Assembly: GCA_947630755.1 (NCBI GenBank)
Contig: CANRIU010000005.1
Coordinates: forward strand, 1 to 64,000
Source: an uncultured Oscillospiraceae bacterium
GTDB lineage: Bacteria > Bacillota > Clostridia > Oscillospirales > Oscillospiraceae
Direction: 5' to 3'
DNA: 64,000 bases
Numbering within the stretch: the stretch's first letter is position 1; each line of letters starts with the position of its first letter. Below are positions 9,750 to 20,014 of the stretch, piece by piece. The notes under the pieces are model-generated. The model did no database searches. It was not told the origin of the DNA and saw nothing but the letters and a program-made list of their open reading frames with translations. The position numbers and the translations under genes are program-made.

Positions 9750-11282
9750 TTACTTCGCCTGATAGCTGAAGGGTATGTAGGGATTCTCGTTTGCCAGGGG
9801 CTGAATGTCGGCGACGATGGCCTCAACAGCCTCCATCGGGGTCATGTTGCCCGCGAAGACCTCTCCGGAGTAGGTGCCGAGGGCGTTGATGTACTCATTG
9901 ACATAAGCGCAGGTGGGGAAGCTCTGGAGGGGGACATTGGCGAACACGTCGCACAGGAATTCAAGGTTCTTCTTGACCTGAGCGCCCTCATCCGGGTTCT
10001 CCTTGGCGGCGGCGATCTGGTCGCCGAGGTCGCCGGCAAGAGCCGCAAGGGCCTGCTTGTGGGCGTAGAAGGAGCCGTTGTTGTTCTCGCCGAGGGCAAA
10101 CTCCACGGCGGTCTCGGGGCTGGTCAGGGACTGGAGGACCTCCCAGGTCTCATCGGGGTGCTCGGTACGGGCATTGACCTCCCAGACGTTGCCGCCCAGC
10201 ATCGCCATCTCGGTGCCGCCGGTGACGTTGGGGAACAGGCCCATGCTCCACTGAACATTGGAGAGATTGTTGGCGGGGTCGTTGACGAGCTTGGCGAAGG
10301 TTCCGGCAAGGCCCTCGGAATTCCAGCGCATCGCAAGCTCACCGGTGAGCACGGGGTCGGAGGCGGAGGCGCGGTTGCCGGAGACGGTGGAGGCGAAGTC
10401 CTGAACGGTCAGGTAATCCCAGCCGAACTCGTCCTCATAGAGCTTGTAGACGGACTGGATCCACTCGAACATGTAGGCGACAGCCTCTTTGTCGGCGGGG
10501 ACGGTCACGCCGTCATCGGCGATCCACTGGGTGTTGAAGACGGCGGGCATCATAACGGTGTCGAACCAGGGCATGTTGGGCAGGAGGCCCAGACGGGCGA
10601 TGTCGCCGTTCTCATCGGCCTTGGTGCAGTCCTTGATGCACTGGAGGAGCTCGTCGGTGTTGGCGGGGTGATGATCCCAGCCGCACTCGGCAAGGATGTC
10701 GTCACGGTAGAACATGACGGTGGTGGTGATGGAGTTGGGGACGCTGTAATACTTGCCGTTGAAGTTGCAAAGCGCCAGGACGCTGGGAACGAAGTCGTTG
10801 AACCACTCGGCGGGAGCGGCGTCATAGTAGGGGGTGAGGTCCAGAAGTCCGCCCTCGTTGGCCCATGTGGGGGCGTTGTTCCACTGGTTCATGAAGATGT
10901 CGGGAGTGGAGCCGCCGGCGATAGCGGTCTGGGCATCGGTGGCGGACTTGGCTCCGGTGACGGTGACATGGATGTTGGAGTGGGTGGCGTTGAACTCCTC
11001 AGCCCACTTGGTGTAGTAGTAGTGGGGGGCGCCGTTCTCGGTGGTCTCGCCGAACTGGTGCCACACGGTCACTTCCACGACCTCGCCGGGATCGGCGGGT
11101 GTCTCAGGAGTGCTGGGAGTCTCGGGATTGTTGGGAGTCTCGGGCGTGCTGGGTGTATTGGGCGTGCTGGGTGTGTTGGGTGTGTCGGGCGTATCCGGGT
11201 TGTCACTCCCGCCGCAGGCGGCGAGGGCGAGGACCATGCAGAGAGCCAGAACGACCGCGAACAGCTTCTTCATCTTTTTCAC
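9750..11282 (-). CDS. ABC transporter sugar-binding lipoprotein
   Basis: Lipobox MVLALAACGGS; Pro/Thr-rich linker; extracellular solute-binding family 1-like body. Confidence 0.9.
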   Translation of the reverse strand: MKKMKKLFAVVLALCMVLALAACGGSDNPDTPDTPNTPSTPNTPSTPETPNNPETPSTPETPADPGEVVEVTVWHQFGETTENGAPHYYYTKWAEEFNATHSNIHVTVTGAKSATDAQTAIAGGSTPDIFMNQWNNAPTWANEGGLLDLTPYYDAAPAEWFNDFVPSVLALCNFNGKYYSVPNSITTTVMFYRDDILAECGWDHHPANTDELLQCIKDCTKADENGDIARLGLLPNMPWFDTVMMPAVFNTQWIADDGVTVPADKEAVAYMFEWIQSVYKLYEDEFGWDYLTVQDFASTVSGNRASASDPVLTGELAMRWNSEGLAGTFAKLVNDPANNLSNVQWSMGLFPNVTGGTEMAMLGGNVWEVNARTEHPDETWEVLQSLTSPETAVEFALGENNNGSFYAHKQALAALAGDLGDQIAAAKENPDEGAQVKKNLEFLCDVFANVPLQSFPTCAYVNEYINALGTYSGEVFAGNMTPMEAVEAIVADIQPLANENPYIPFSYQAK

Positions 11283-11424
11283 AATAGTTCCTCCTTAAAA
11301 AATTAATTTCGTCTTTATTCAGGCTATCCTCTTTGCCTGTATTTACATTTTAACAGCATCTTACCCAAATGTCTTGACAAATCATCCTAAGAATCACGCA
11401 ATTTGTACAATGGTGTGTATTCTT

Positions 11425-12558
11425 TTACCAATTACTCAAAATATCATACACCGTATCCCGGAGCTTCGGATGGAGTATCTGTATCGACAGGCCGGACTCG
11501 CACATGGCCTCGGCGAAAAAAAGCGCCAACTCATTTGCCGGGTCCACGAGACAGTACGCCCCGGCGTAGCCGTCCCAGCCGAACTCCCCGGCGGGGACGC
11601 CGCTTGCACCCCTCTCTACCCGCACCCGCACACCGAGGCCGTAGGAGTAGTCCCCCCTGGTGGCGGGGCTCTCCGCCTGGAATTCCCCTCTCAGCGCCCC
11701 CAGGGCGTCGGAGGACATGAGCTTCACGCTCTCCGGTCTCAGGAGCACATAGCCGTTTTTCGCCCTTCCCCCCAGTGACAGCGCGGTGATCAGCTTCATG
11801 TAGTCGTCCACGGTGCTCATAAGCCCCGCGCCGCCGGACTCATACTCCGGGGAGAACCTGAATTTGTTGTGCTGCCCGTAGGGCCTTATGCTCCCCGGCC
11901 CCAGGTGAAGATACTGTGTGGACAGCCGCGCAAGCTGTTCCCCGGTCGGGAAGAAGGTTGTGTCCTCCATCCCCATCGGCTCCGTTATCTCCCGGCGTAT
12001 GAGCTCACTCAGCGGCATCCCGGATGCCTCCGCCAGGACCGCCCCCAGCACGTCGTGGCACAGGCTGTAGGCGAAGTGCTCCCCCGGGTCAAAGCCGAAG
12101 GGGTCCTCCGCCAGCGCCGCAGCCAGTTTCCTCGTGGAGCGCCGCCCCTCCCGGAGCGCCCGCCTCACCGCCGGGCGGTCAAGCTCGTAGTCTAGCCCCC
12201 CGGTCATGTTAAGGAGGTGGCGAACAAGCAGCGCGCCCTTCGCCGGGCGCACCCTCTCCCCCTCCCGCACGGTTATGTCCGCAAACTCCGGAAGGTACCG
12301 GCTCACAGGCGCGTCAAGGTCTATCAGCCCCCGCTCCAAAAGCCTCAGCGCCGCGGTGACGGTGAAGAGCTTCCCCGCGGAGTATATCCAGTATGTGTCC
12401 CGTGCCGACACGGGCCGTTTGCTCTCCAGATCTGCGTACCCCGCCATGTGGCGGTAGACCGTCTCCCCGCCCAGCGCCAGGGCGCAGTCGCACCCGGGTA
12501 TGGAGTACTCCGGGTAAAGACTGTCAAGGAATTTTGTGAGCCTGTCAAATCTGTCCAT
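11425..12558 (-). CDS. Serine hydrolase, beta-lactamase class C-like
   Basis: SAGKLF (SxxK) motif, YAYSLCHDVLG; no signal peptide visible; paralog of 24340-25479. Confidence 0.85.
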   Translation of the reverse strand: MDRFDRLTKFLDSLYPEYSIPGCDCALALGGETVYRHMAGYADLESKRPVSARDTYWIYSAGKLFTVTAALRLLERGLIDLDAPVSRYLPEFADITVREGERVRPAKGALLVRHLLNMTGGLDYELDRPAVRRALREGRRSTRKLAAALAEDPFGFDPGEHFAYSLCHDVLGAVLAEASGMPLSELIRREITEPMGMEDTTFFPTGEQLARLSTQYLHLGPGSIRPYGQHNKFRFSPEYESGGAGLMSTVDDYMKLITALSLGGRAKNGYVLLRPESVKLMSSDALGALRGEFQAESPATRGDYSYGLGVRVRVERGASGVPAGEFGWDGYAGAYCLVDPANELALFFAEAMCESGLSIQILHPKLRDTVYDILSNW

Positions 12559-12578
12559 TTTTTCCCTCTTTTCTCAAA

Positions 12579-12605
12579 TACGGACCCAATAATATTGGGT
12601 CCGTA
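12579..12605. terminator. Perfect palindrome, probable terminator
   Basis: tacggacccaataatattgggtccgta. Confidence 0.5.
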
Positions 12606-12609
12606 TCTG

Positions 12610-14124
12610 TCAGCTTATATTCTTTTTCGCCGTGGTCCTGTACTCCCTCGGGGATATTCCCCGGAGCTTTTTGAATGTCCGTGAGAAGTGCGTCGGCTCG
12701 TGGAAGCCCACGTTCTGCCCTATCTCGATTATGGACAGGTCCGTCTCCCTCAAAAGCGTCATCGACTGCTCGATCCGCTTCTCCATCAGGTACTCCACAA
12801 ACGTCTTCCCCGTGAGCAGCTTGAAGATGTAGCAGAAATACGTCTTTGACACCATGGAGATCCGGCACATCCCCTCCAGCGTCAGGGGCTGGTCGTAGTT
12901 TTCGTCGATGTACTTCACCGCCAGCTCCACCATGCCCCGGTATTTGTCGAAAACCTGATTTGCCTCCCCGCCCTCTCCGGTGCTGCCGTACTCTCTCGCG
13001 AATATGAGCAGCAGCTGGAGTATCTGGAGCTGAAGGAAATCCTCAAAGAAGTCCGCCCCCCGCTGGTACTCCTCCAGCATGGAGGTCATAAGCCTCTCCA
13101 CCTGCCGCTGTCCGCTGCGGCTGAAGGTGAGCTTCGGCTGTATGCGGTAAAAGTCGCTCTGGAAAAGCATTGTGAAGGAGATGTTCTGCGTTATCTCCCG
13201 TATCTTGTCGTATGGCTCCACGTTGTGGTGGAGAAGGCTCTCCATGTCAAACTCGCAGCATATTATTGAGCTGTCCTCCCCCAGCGTCGTGGAGTGTATC
13301 ACCTTCGGCGGGATGTAAAACGCGTCCCCCACACTCATGGTGTAGCGCTGCCCCTCCACCTGGTGGACGCAGCTGCCCTGAGTGATGTACCATATCTGGG
13401 AGTAGTCGTGGTAGTGGGGCTCAAAGCCCGACTGCCGCGGAGAGTCCATCTCAAAGATCTTGCACATGGAGCTCTTGTCAAAGCCCGCGCTGGAGCGCAT
13501 GAACCCCGCCGTGTCGAATATGGAGTCCGGCGACACCGTGCGCCTGCGCCGCCGCTCATAGTCCGTGAGCTTGTCCCGGATGAGCTTCCACGCCGCGTCG
13601 AACTCCTCCCGGCTCTGGCTCTCCGGCAGAAGCGTCCCGGAGGTGTCCGGTACAAAGCCGAATTTCCGGTAAATGTTTATCGCCCTGTAGTTTCTCGTGT
13701 GGGTGAGCAGGAACATCCCGCAGCTCTCTCCCTCGGCCCGGTAGATCTCCACTATCCGCTCCGTGAGGGCGCTGACCAGCCCCCGGCGGAGCATCCCCGG
13801 CACCACGCACAGCCAGTGAAGCCGCTCCATGCCCTTCTCGGGCCACAGCGCGGCGGTGGCTACGGCGCGGCGGCGCCTGTCGCAGACGAATACCATCCGG
13901 CGCCCGAGCAGCTCCTGCCTCTGGGAAAACTCCTCCTCAAATGTCTTTCGCGCCTCGCCGATGTCGGGAAAGACCCCCATGCTGCACTGTATCTGGCACC
14001 ATGCATCCTCCATTCCCGGTTTGAAGAACTCAAAGGCATACCCCTCCGGCAGAGGCGCGCTGATGGACAGCGGCTCCATGCACACCATCGCCACAGGGTA
14101 ATAGGGCATATTCCTCTCCGGCAT
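12610..14124 (-). CDS. GNAT acetyltransferase fused to AraC-family (cupin + HTH) regulator
   Basis: N-terminal LHWLCVVPGMLRRGLVSALTERIVEI...NYRAINIYRKFGF; central HYHDYSQIWYITQG cupin; C-terminal VGFHEPTHFSRTFKKLRGISPREYR HTH. Confidence 0.85.
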   Translation of the reverse strand: MPERNMPYYPVAMVCMEPLSISAPLPEGYAFEFFKPGMEDAWCQIQCSMGVFPDIGEARKTFEEEFSQRQELLGRRMVFVCDRRRRAVATAALWPEKGMERLHWLCVVPGMLRRGLVSALTERIVEIYRAEGESCGMFLLTHTRNYRAINIYRKFGFVPDTSGTLLPESQSREEFDAAWKLIRDKLTDYERRRRRTVSPDSIFDTAGFMRSSAGFDKSSMCKIFEMDSPRQSGFEPHYHDYSQIWYITQGSCVHQVEGQRYTMSVGDAFYIPPKVIHSTTLGEDSSIICCEFDMESLLHHNVEPYDKIREITQNISFTMLFQSDFYRIQPKLTFSRSGQRQVERLMTSMLEEYQRGADFFEDFLQLQILQLLLIFAREYGSTGEGGEANQVFDKYRGMVELAVKYIDENYDQPLTLEGMCRISMVSKTYFCYIFKLLTGKTFVEYLMEKRIEQSMTLLRETDLSIIEIGQNVGFHEPTHFSRTFKKLRGISPREYRTTAKKNIS

Positions 14125-14465
14125 CCTCTATTCCCTCCTTCAGAAAAAACACTTTTCCGCGTCGGATCCGCCGCGCCCTTGCGGCAGTCCTCTCAAGCGG
14201 AGGGCCCCAATTCTCATATAATGTAATTTTACCACCAATTTAAGGATTTTCAATAGTTTTTCGTAAATCCGGGAAAAATTTTTTTCAATTATTTCCGTTT
14301 CACGGTGTATTTAGTGAAATAAAGTATCAGTGAATCATTGAAAAAATGCGCCTTTTTCTTTTCGGCGGGTATATTGTTTCCCGCGCAGCCCCCGTCCAGG
14401 CCTGTCAAAAACACCATATCATTTTTTGTGTCATTCCCCCGCACTCTTTTTCCGACATTATAAGA

Positions 14466-14493
14466 AAGGGCGCGGCAAAATTGCCGCGCCCTC
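14466..14493. terminator. Rho-independent terminator-like hairpin
   Basis: gggcgcggcaaaattgccgcgccc downstream of the DUF4127 gene. Confidence 0.55.
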
Positions 14494-14523
14494 CCCCCTA
14501 TGTCCCTGATCCCCGACCCAGGG

Positions 14524-16041
14524 TCACTCGTAAGCAATATCAAGGTCCACCTCGAACATCCGCCGCCAGGGCAGTGCCACGGAGACTATCTTTATCCTCC
14601 TGCACTCGGAGGACATATAGCTCTCCAAAAAGCTGTTGAGGCGGTTTTCCACACACCTTGCGGCCCTCCCCTGGCGCTCTCCCGCGTCAAAGTAGTCAAG
14701 CCCAAGCTTCGGAAGGTCCTCCCGGACAGTGTCCCAGCGGACTATCGTCCCGTAGCCGCAGTCCTCAAGGTATCTCAGGGCCAGAAAGTCCCTGTGTATC
14801 TGGTCGTCCCCCTCGTACAGGTACCTCACCCCCTGGGCGATGGCAGTCCCCATGGTGTTGGAGGAGGTGTTCCACCCGGCGTACCCCGCCAGGTCCATCA
14901 GCCTCTCCGAGGCGTCCAGCATATCCAGAAGCTCCAGGTCCCCGCCGTTCAAATACGCGTTGTCGCAGATGCTCACCGGCGTGCCCGCGTCCATTCTCCG
15001 GCACAGCTCCGCGAAAAACGGGGTGAGCCCCCGCCCCACGTCGTAGTCCGGGTTGAGCCTCGGCTGTACGGCGGCGTTTGTCATGTTCTGGGCCGGAGCC
15101 GTGACGCCGAGGATGAAGTCCGCGTCGTCCGGGTCCAGCTCCTCCCGGCAGCCCGCCGCCAGAAGCTGATATTTCACCGTCTCCCCCAGGGGCCTGTCCT
15201 CGTAAAGGGGCACCAGCGACTGGGCGCCCACGGCGGCGTACTGTACGAACACCGCGGGGGTGCGGTTCTCTATGGCGTTGCGCATACGGGTGAGGAGCGT
15301 CATGCCCAGCTCGTCGGCGCCGGGGTATATGAGCACCCTGTTTTGCAGGCTCTTCTCCCGGACGATGAGCCGCACCTTGGCCTGGTCCATGGCGGTCCAG
15401 CCCATGGGCGAGGCGTCGTCCTGGGGTATGCACAGAAAATCTATGCACCCGTCCTCCACATAGTCCAGCACCGCCATGTTCAGCTTCAGGTTCATCTCCC
15501 TGCGGAAGAGGTAGTCCCCCAGCTCGTCCGGCGGGATCTCCTCCTCCAGGGCGTCGGCCTCGTCCCTCGCCGCCATGTCGCCGTGGAGGGCCCTCTGGCG
15601 GGCGGCGCCCAGCCTGTGTATCCTCTCCCCCCAAACCCCGTAATATTCCGGCTCCTCGTCGTTCACGTTCGTCTTGGGGCAGCGCATTATGCAGTTGAAG
15701 CCGTAGACCAGCATATCCGGGTTGTCCTCCCGGAGCTGCCGGAGGAGCGTCAGCCTCTCCATCAGCTCCTCCCGGGTGAGGCTGTGGAGCCTCGACGGTA
15801 TAAGCCCACCGTAGAGGAGCATGTCCAGTGAAATTATAAGTCCCTCGGCGTCGGAGCACTCGCGGGCGAGAAACTCCCTTATGTCCTCCCAGGCCGCGGG
15901 CGTCCTCTTGTCGCCCAGCCGCTCCGGCACAACAAGCTCCAGCGTCCCTCCCCGTGAGAGCATCATGGGGAATTTCAGGTTGCAGGGCCGCTCGTCCAGC
16001 GGCAGGAATACTATCTTATGCATGGGGTCACACCCTTTCAT
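14524..16041 (-). CDS. DUF4127 family protein
   Basis: MHKIVFLPLDERPCNLKFP...SLDMLLYGGLIPSR, recognised as the DUF4127 pattern. Confidence 0.8.
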   Translation of the reverse strand: MKGCDPMHKIVFLPLDERPCNLKFPMMLSRGGTLELVVPERLGDKRTPAAWEDIREFLARECSDAEGLIISLDMLLYGGLIPSRLHSLTREELMERLTLLRQLREDNPDMLVYGFNCIMRCPKTNVNDEEPEYYGVWGERIHRLGAARQRALHGDMAARDEADALEEEIPPDELGDYLFRREMNLKLNMAVLDYVEDGCIDFLCIPQDDASPMGWTAMDQAKVRLIVREKSLQNRVLIYPGADELGMTLLTRMRNAIENRTPAVFVQYAAVGAQSLVPLYEDRPLGETVKYQLLAAGCREELDPDDADFILGVTAPAQNMTNAAVQPRLNPDYDVGRGLTPFFAELCRRMDAGTPVSICDNAYLNGGDLELLDMLDASERLMDLAGYAGWNTSSNTMGTAIAQGVRYLYEGDDQIHRDFLALRYLEDCGYGTIVRWDTVREDLPKLGLDYFDAGERQGRAARCVENRLNSFLESYMSSECRRIKIVSVALPWRRMFEVDLDIAYE

Positions 16042-16058
16042 TGTGCCGCGGGCTCACC

Positions 16059-17339
16059 TTACGCCCTGTCGACTTCCTCCATCTTCACAAGTCTCCCGCC
16101 CTCACGCCGGGAGACCTCCGCGGCGAGGCCCATGAGGTGGCTCTCCACCGACGCGTCGATGCCCGTGAGGCCCTCCACGCTTCCGGACTCAATAAGCCCG
16201 CAAAGGTAGTGCATCATGCCGAAGTCCCCGCCGCCGTGTCCGGCGTACTCCTCCTGCAAAAGCCCTAAGTCAATGACCTCCTCGGGCTCTCCGAAGCGGT
16301 GGATAAAGAGCCTGTTCGCGTCCAGGTCCCCCACGATGTCCCCCATCGTCCCCGTGACCTTCACGGAGCGGTAGCATCTCTCAGTGAAGGCCGAGACGGT
16401 GAAGGTCGCCAGCACGCCGTTGGCAAACTCCATGTTTATCGTCTGCCTGTCGGCCACGTCGTTGTCGCAGTGGAATACGCATCTGCCGTAGGGCCCTGTG
16501 CGCATCGCCTCGTAAAGGCTCTCCTCCGTGGGGTGGTCCACCAGCACGTTTCCGGGCCAGCGCGGGCCGACATGGCGTATGCCGCTCGCCTCGTTCGTTA
16601 TGTATATCTTCTCCGCGTCGTAGGGGCAGGCGTCCTTCACGGCGCAGTCAAGGCACCGCAGGGCCGAGCCCTCCGGGGCGTTTTCGCTTTTAAAGTAGTC
16701 CAGTGACCCGAAGCTCTGTACGCTTACGCACCTGTCCCCGGCAAGCCAGCGCAGTATGTCCATGTCGTGGCAGCACTTCGCCAGTATCATGGGGCTGGAC
16801 TCGTCCTCCCGGCGCCAGTTGCCCCGGACGTAGCTGTGGGCGAAGTGCCAGTAGGCGACGTGCTCCATGGCGTCTATCGTCTCCAGCCTCCCCACGGTCC
16901 CCTCCCGGAGAAGCCGCTCAAGGGTGGAGTAAAACTGCGTATATCGAAGGACGTGGCACACCACCACCGCCCTTTTGCACTGGTGGGCCTTCTCCCGCAG
17001 TGCCACGCACTCCTCCGCCGAGGCGGAGATGGGCTTCTCCAGCAGCAGGTGGTATCCCTTCTCCAGCGCAGCCATGGCGGGGCGTATGTGGAGCTGGTCC
17101 TGAGTTGAAATGACCATCACATCCGCAAGCCGCGGCGCCGCCAGCATACTGAGGTCCGAGTCAAAGCACATATCCTCCGGCACGCCGTAGCGCTCCCGGA
17201 GCATCCTGAGCCTCTCCGGCTTTATGTCCGCCCCGGCGACGACCTTCATCTTGTCCGGGAACGCCTTCGCAAAGGGCGCGTATGCCTCCAGCCCCCTGTT
17301 CCCGCAGCCGCATATCGCGACGGTAATGGGTTTTGACAT
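16059..17339 (-). CDS. Gfo/Idh/MocA family oxidoreductase
   Basis: MSKPITVAICGCGNRGLEAY; LLLEKPISASAEEC. Confidence 0.88.
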   Translation of the reverse strand: MSKPITVAICGCGNRGLEAYAPFAKAFPDKMKVVAGADIKPERLRMLRERYGVPEDMCFDSDLSMLAAPRLADVMVISTQDQLHIRPAMAALEKGYHLLLEKPISASAEECVALREKAHQCKRAVVVCHVLRYTQFYSTLERLLREGTVGRLETIDAMEHVAYWHFAHSYVRGNWRREDESSPMILAKCCHDMDILRWLAGDRCVSVQSFGSLDYFKSENAPEGSALRCLDCAVKDACPYDAEKIYITNEASGIRHVGPRWPGNVLVDHPTEESLYEAMRTGPYGRCVFHCDNDVADRQTINMEFANGVLATFTVSAFTERCYRSVKVTGTMGDIVGDLDANRLFIHRFGEPEEVIDLGLLQEEYAGHGGGDFGMMHYLCGLIESGSVEGLTGIDASVESHLMGLAAEVSRREGGRLVKMEEVDRA

Positions 17340-17353
17340 ATTGAATCTCCTCC

Positions 17354-19231
17354 TCAAATGTCTATCTTGCAGGCGGAAACTATCTCCCCCACGGCGTAGC
17401 TTCCAAAGAGCGACCCGTCGGGCAGCCTTGTGTAGGACAGCACCTTCTCATAAAGCTCCGGAAGCGTCTCCGCCCCGCCGGAGGCCCAGTCAAGGCACCT
17501 GTCCCGGGCCGTGGAGAGCCTTGCCTCCACCGCCCCCAGCCTTCCGTCGATTATCTCAAAGCCGTAGGGCTTGTTCGTGGTATTCCAGAGCCTCCGCCAC
17601 ACAAGCCTCAGCTCCTCCACATCCCCGATGGTCCCCGTGAGCCCCTCGGCAAGCTCCCGCACAAGCTCCCTGTCCCCGGCCCTGACGGCGGGAATGGAGC
17701 GCTGGTGCCACAGGCATTTGGATGAGAGCGCCCGGGCAAGCTTTTCGTAAAACTCCCAGAGCAGCGCGTAAGCCCCGCCCTCTCCGGCGTATGAGCCGTA
17801 CTCCGCCTCCAGCCTTTTGTAGTGGGAGGCCATGTCCATCCCCGCCGTGTCGTCGGCGTAGAGCTGCACGAGGGGGTCCTGATACAGCAGGAACTTCGCG
17901 GCGTTCACCGGCCGCATGGGCCCGGCCTTCATCCCGGGCACGGTGTTGAACCGCGACAGCGCGTAAAATCTCTCAAGCTCCCCGCCGCAGCACGTCTTAA
18001 GGCGCTCCGCCATCCATCCCTCGTCATACCCGCCGGTGTACTCAAACTCCGCGTAGAGCTGCATACCCGCCAGGGACGCCAGGATGTTCGTCTCCGCGCC
18101 GTTGTCTCCCCAGGCGCACCCCACGCAGAAGGGCACGCCCGCCTCCTTCGCGGCCTCCAGGCCGCTCAGTGAATTTGCCAGCGCCTTTTTGTAGTCCGGC
18201 GCGGGACCGGACCATGTCCAAAGTCCCCCGGCGAACAGTGTCTCGCCCCCCAGCAGCCTGTGCTTGCGGAGCATCTCCGCATGTTCCTCTTTTTTCTCGT
18301 GGTAGTAATCCCAGTACATTATCCCCACGTCCGGGAGGGCGCTGGCAATTGACTCCGGGGTGGGATCCCCGGTGTCGTAATAGCCGCCTGTGGGCGAATC
18401 AGGTCTGAAAAACATATCTCCCCACATCATGGGCTTAAGGCCCATCTCGACGCACATATCCCGCACGCGCTTTAAATGGCGGCGGATTATGTCGTGGGGC
18501 GGCTCGTAGCCGTGGATGGTCACATGCCGTCCGAGGCCGATGCCGTGGGCCTCGTCCATGCCGATGTGTATCCTCCTCGTGCGGTAGGGCGCGCTGGCTG
18601 CCCGGAGCATTGCGGCGATGAATTTGTACGTCTCCTCGTCGTCGCACAGCAGCACCTCGCCGTTGTCCATGAATTTCTGCATCTCGGGCCAGCGCAGGGC
18701 GCGGTTCAAGTGCCCCAGCGTCTGGATAAAGGGTATGAGCTCTATCCCCAGCGTAAAGGCGTAGTCGTCAAGCTCCGCAAGCTCCTTTTGCGTGTACCTG
18801 CCCCGCATGTATCCGAAGTACGGGTACTCCGGCACCTCGTATGTCTCCTCGGTGTACATCATAGCGCAGTCCATGCCCATGAGGGCCATTTTCCGCAGCA
18901 CCGCCTTCAGCGTTGGGATATTCGGCACGGCGTTTCGCGAGGCGTCCACCATGTACCCCGTCTCAAAGCAGGACCGCTCTGCGCGCTCCATATCCTCCCC
19001 GTCCCGGAGCTCTGCGAGCAGGGATATGGCCCTGTATGCGTGGACAGGCTTTGCCCAGCCTATCCTTATCTCCCCGCCCTTTTTGCGGACCTCCGGCCCG
19101 GGGGCGCGGAAAAGCTCCACCTCGGCGCCGGAGCCGGAAAGCTCTATCCCCAACTCCGGCGCAAGCTCCGCCATGGCGGCCTCGAACCTCTCCGGCAGAA
19201 CGCCTGTGAAATTAAATTTCATCTTTTTCAT
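17354..19231 (-). CDS. Glycoside hydrolase family 20 (beta-N-acetylhexosaminidase-like), probably cytoplasmic
   Basis: RRIHIGMDEAHGIG (HxGxDE) and FIQTLGHL; no signal peptide. Confidence 0.83.
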   Translation of the reverse strand: MKKMKFNFTGVLPERFEAAMAELAPELGIELSGSGAEVELFRAPGPEVRKKGGEIRIGWAKPVHAYRAISLLAELRDGEDMERAERSCFETGYMVDASRNAVPNIPTLKAVLRKMALMGMDCAMMYTEETYEVPEYPYFGYMRGRYTQKELAELDDYAFTLGIELIPFIQTLGHLNRALRWPEMQKFMDNGEVLLCDDEETYKFIAAMLRAASAPYRTRRIHIGMDEAHGIGLGRHVTIHGYEPPHDIIRRHLKRVRDMCVEMGLKPMMWGDMFFRPDSPTGGYYDTGDPTPESIASALPDVGIMYWDYYHEKKEEHAEMLRKHRLLGGETLFAGGLWTWSGPAPDYKKALANSLSGLEAAKEAGVPFCVGCAWGDNGAETNILASLAGMQLYAEFEYTGGYDEGWMAERLKTCCGGELERFYALSRFNTVPGMKAGPMRPVNAAKFLLYQDPLVQLYADDTAGMDMASHYKRLEAEYGSYAGEGGAYALLWEFYEKLARALSSKCLWHQRSIPAVRAGDRELVRELAEGLTGTIGDVEELRLVWRRLWNTTNKPYGFEIIDGRLGAVEARLSTARDRCLDWASGGAETLPELYEKVLSYTRLPDGSLFGSYAVGEIVSACKIDI

Positions 19232-19249
19232 TTTATCCTCTCGATCTCT

Positions 19250-20008
19250 TTAAAGAAGCGCCGCGCTGTCCCTGTCGAGGTAGAGCGTCGCGTTATTATG
19301 CCGCCGGAGTATGGACGCGGGGCAGCTCTCGGAAATGGGGCCCAGCACCGTGTCCCTCACCGCTCTGGCCTTCGCCGACGCCGGGACGACGCAGAATACC
19401 CTCTCCGGCGCGGTGAGCGCCGGGATAGTCAGCGTCAGGGCCGTCCTCGGCACCTCGTCCAGGGACTTGAAGCACCCGTCGTGGACCTGCTGCATCCGGC
19501 AAACCTGGTCAAGCTCCACCGTCTTCACCGTCTCCGGGTCGTCAAACCTGGCCACATGGGGGTCGTTGAAGGCAATGTGCCCGTTCTCCCCGATGCCCAT
19601 TACGACTATGTCCGCGGGGTATTTTTTCAAAAGCTCCCCGTAGCGCCGCGCCTCCGCCTCCGGGTCCGCGGTGCAGTCCATGCACCGCACCTCCCCGAAG
19701 GGCACCCTGTCAAAGAGCGCCCGGCGCAGGAAATTTGCAAAGCCCTGGGGCGCGTCCGGGCGAAGGCCGATGTACTCGTCCATGTGGAAGGCCCTGACCC
19801 GGAACCAGTCTATCCTGTCCGACGCCGCGAGGGCGGAGAGCACCTCGTTCTGGCTGGGGGCCGCCGCGAAGATAATGTTGCAGCCGCCCTTCTCCTCAAT
19901 GACGCGCTCCACCGCGTCCTCGATGTCCGCCGCCGCCGCCCTGCCCATCTGCAGGCGGTTGGGGTAAGTGCGGACCCTGAGCCTGTCCGAAGTAAAGCTC
20001 ATTCCCAA
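19250..20008 (-). CDS. nagB: Glucosamine-6-phosphate deaminase
   Basis: FHMDEYIGL, GIGENGHIAFNDP signatures. Confidence 0.92.
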   Translation of the reverse strand: MGMSFTSDRLRVRTYPNRLQMGRAAAADIEDAVERVIEEKGGCNIIFAAAPSQNEVLSALAASDRIDWFRVRAFHMDEYIGLRPDAPQGFANFLRRALFDRVPFGEVRCMDCTADPEAEARRYGELLKKYPADIVVMGIGENGHIAFNDPHVARFDDPETVKTVELDQVCRMQQVHDGCFKSLDEVPRTALTLTIPALTAPERVFCVVPASAKARAVRDTVLGPISESCPASILRRHNNATLYLDRDSAALL

Positions 20009-20014
20009 AACCGC

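Noticed and set aside
11092-11205. Possible CRISPR-like or minisatellite array
   Set aside because: The repeats are short, in frame and encode a TP-rich lipoprotein linker; no spacers or cas genes.
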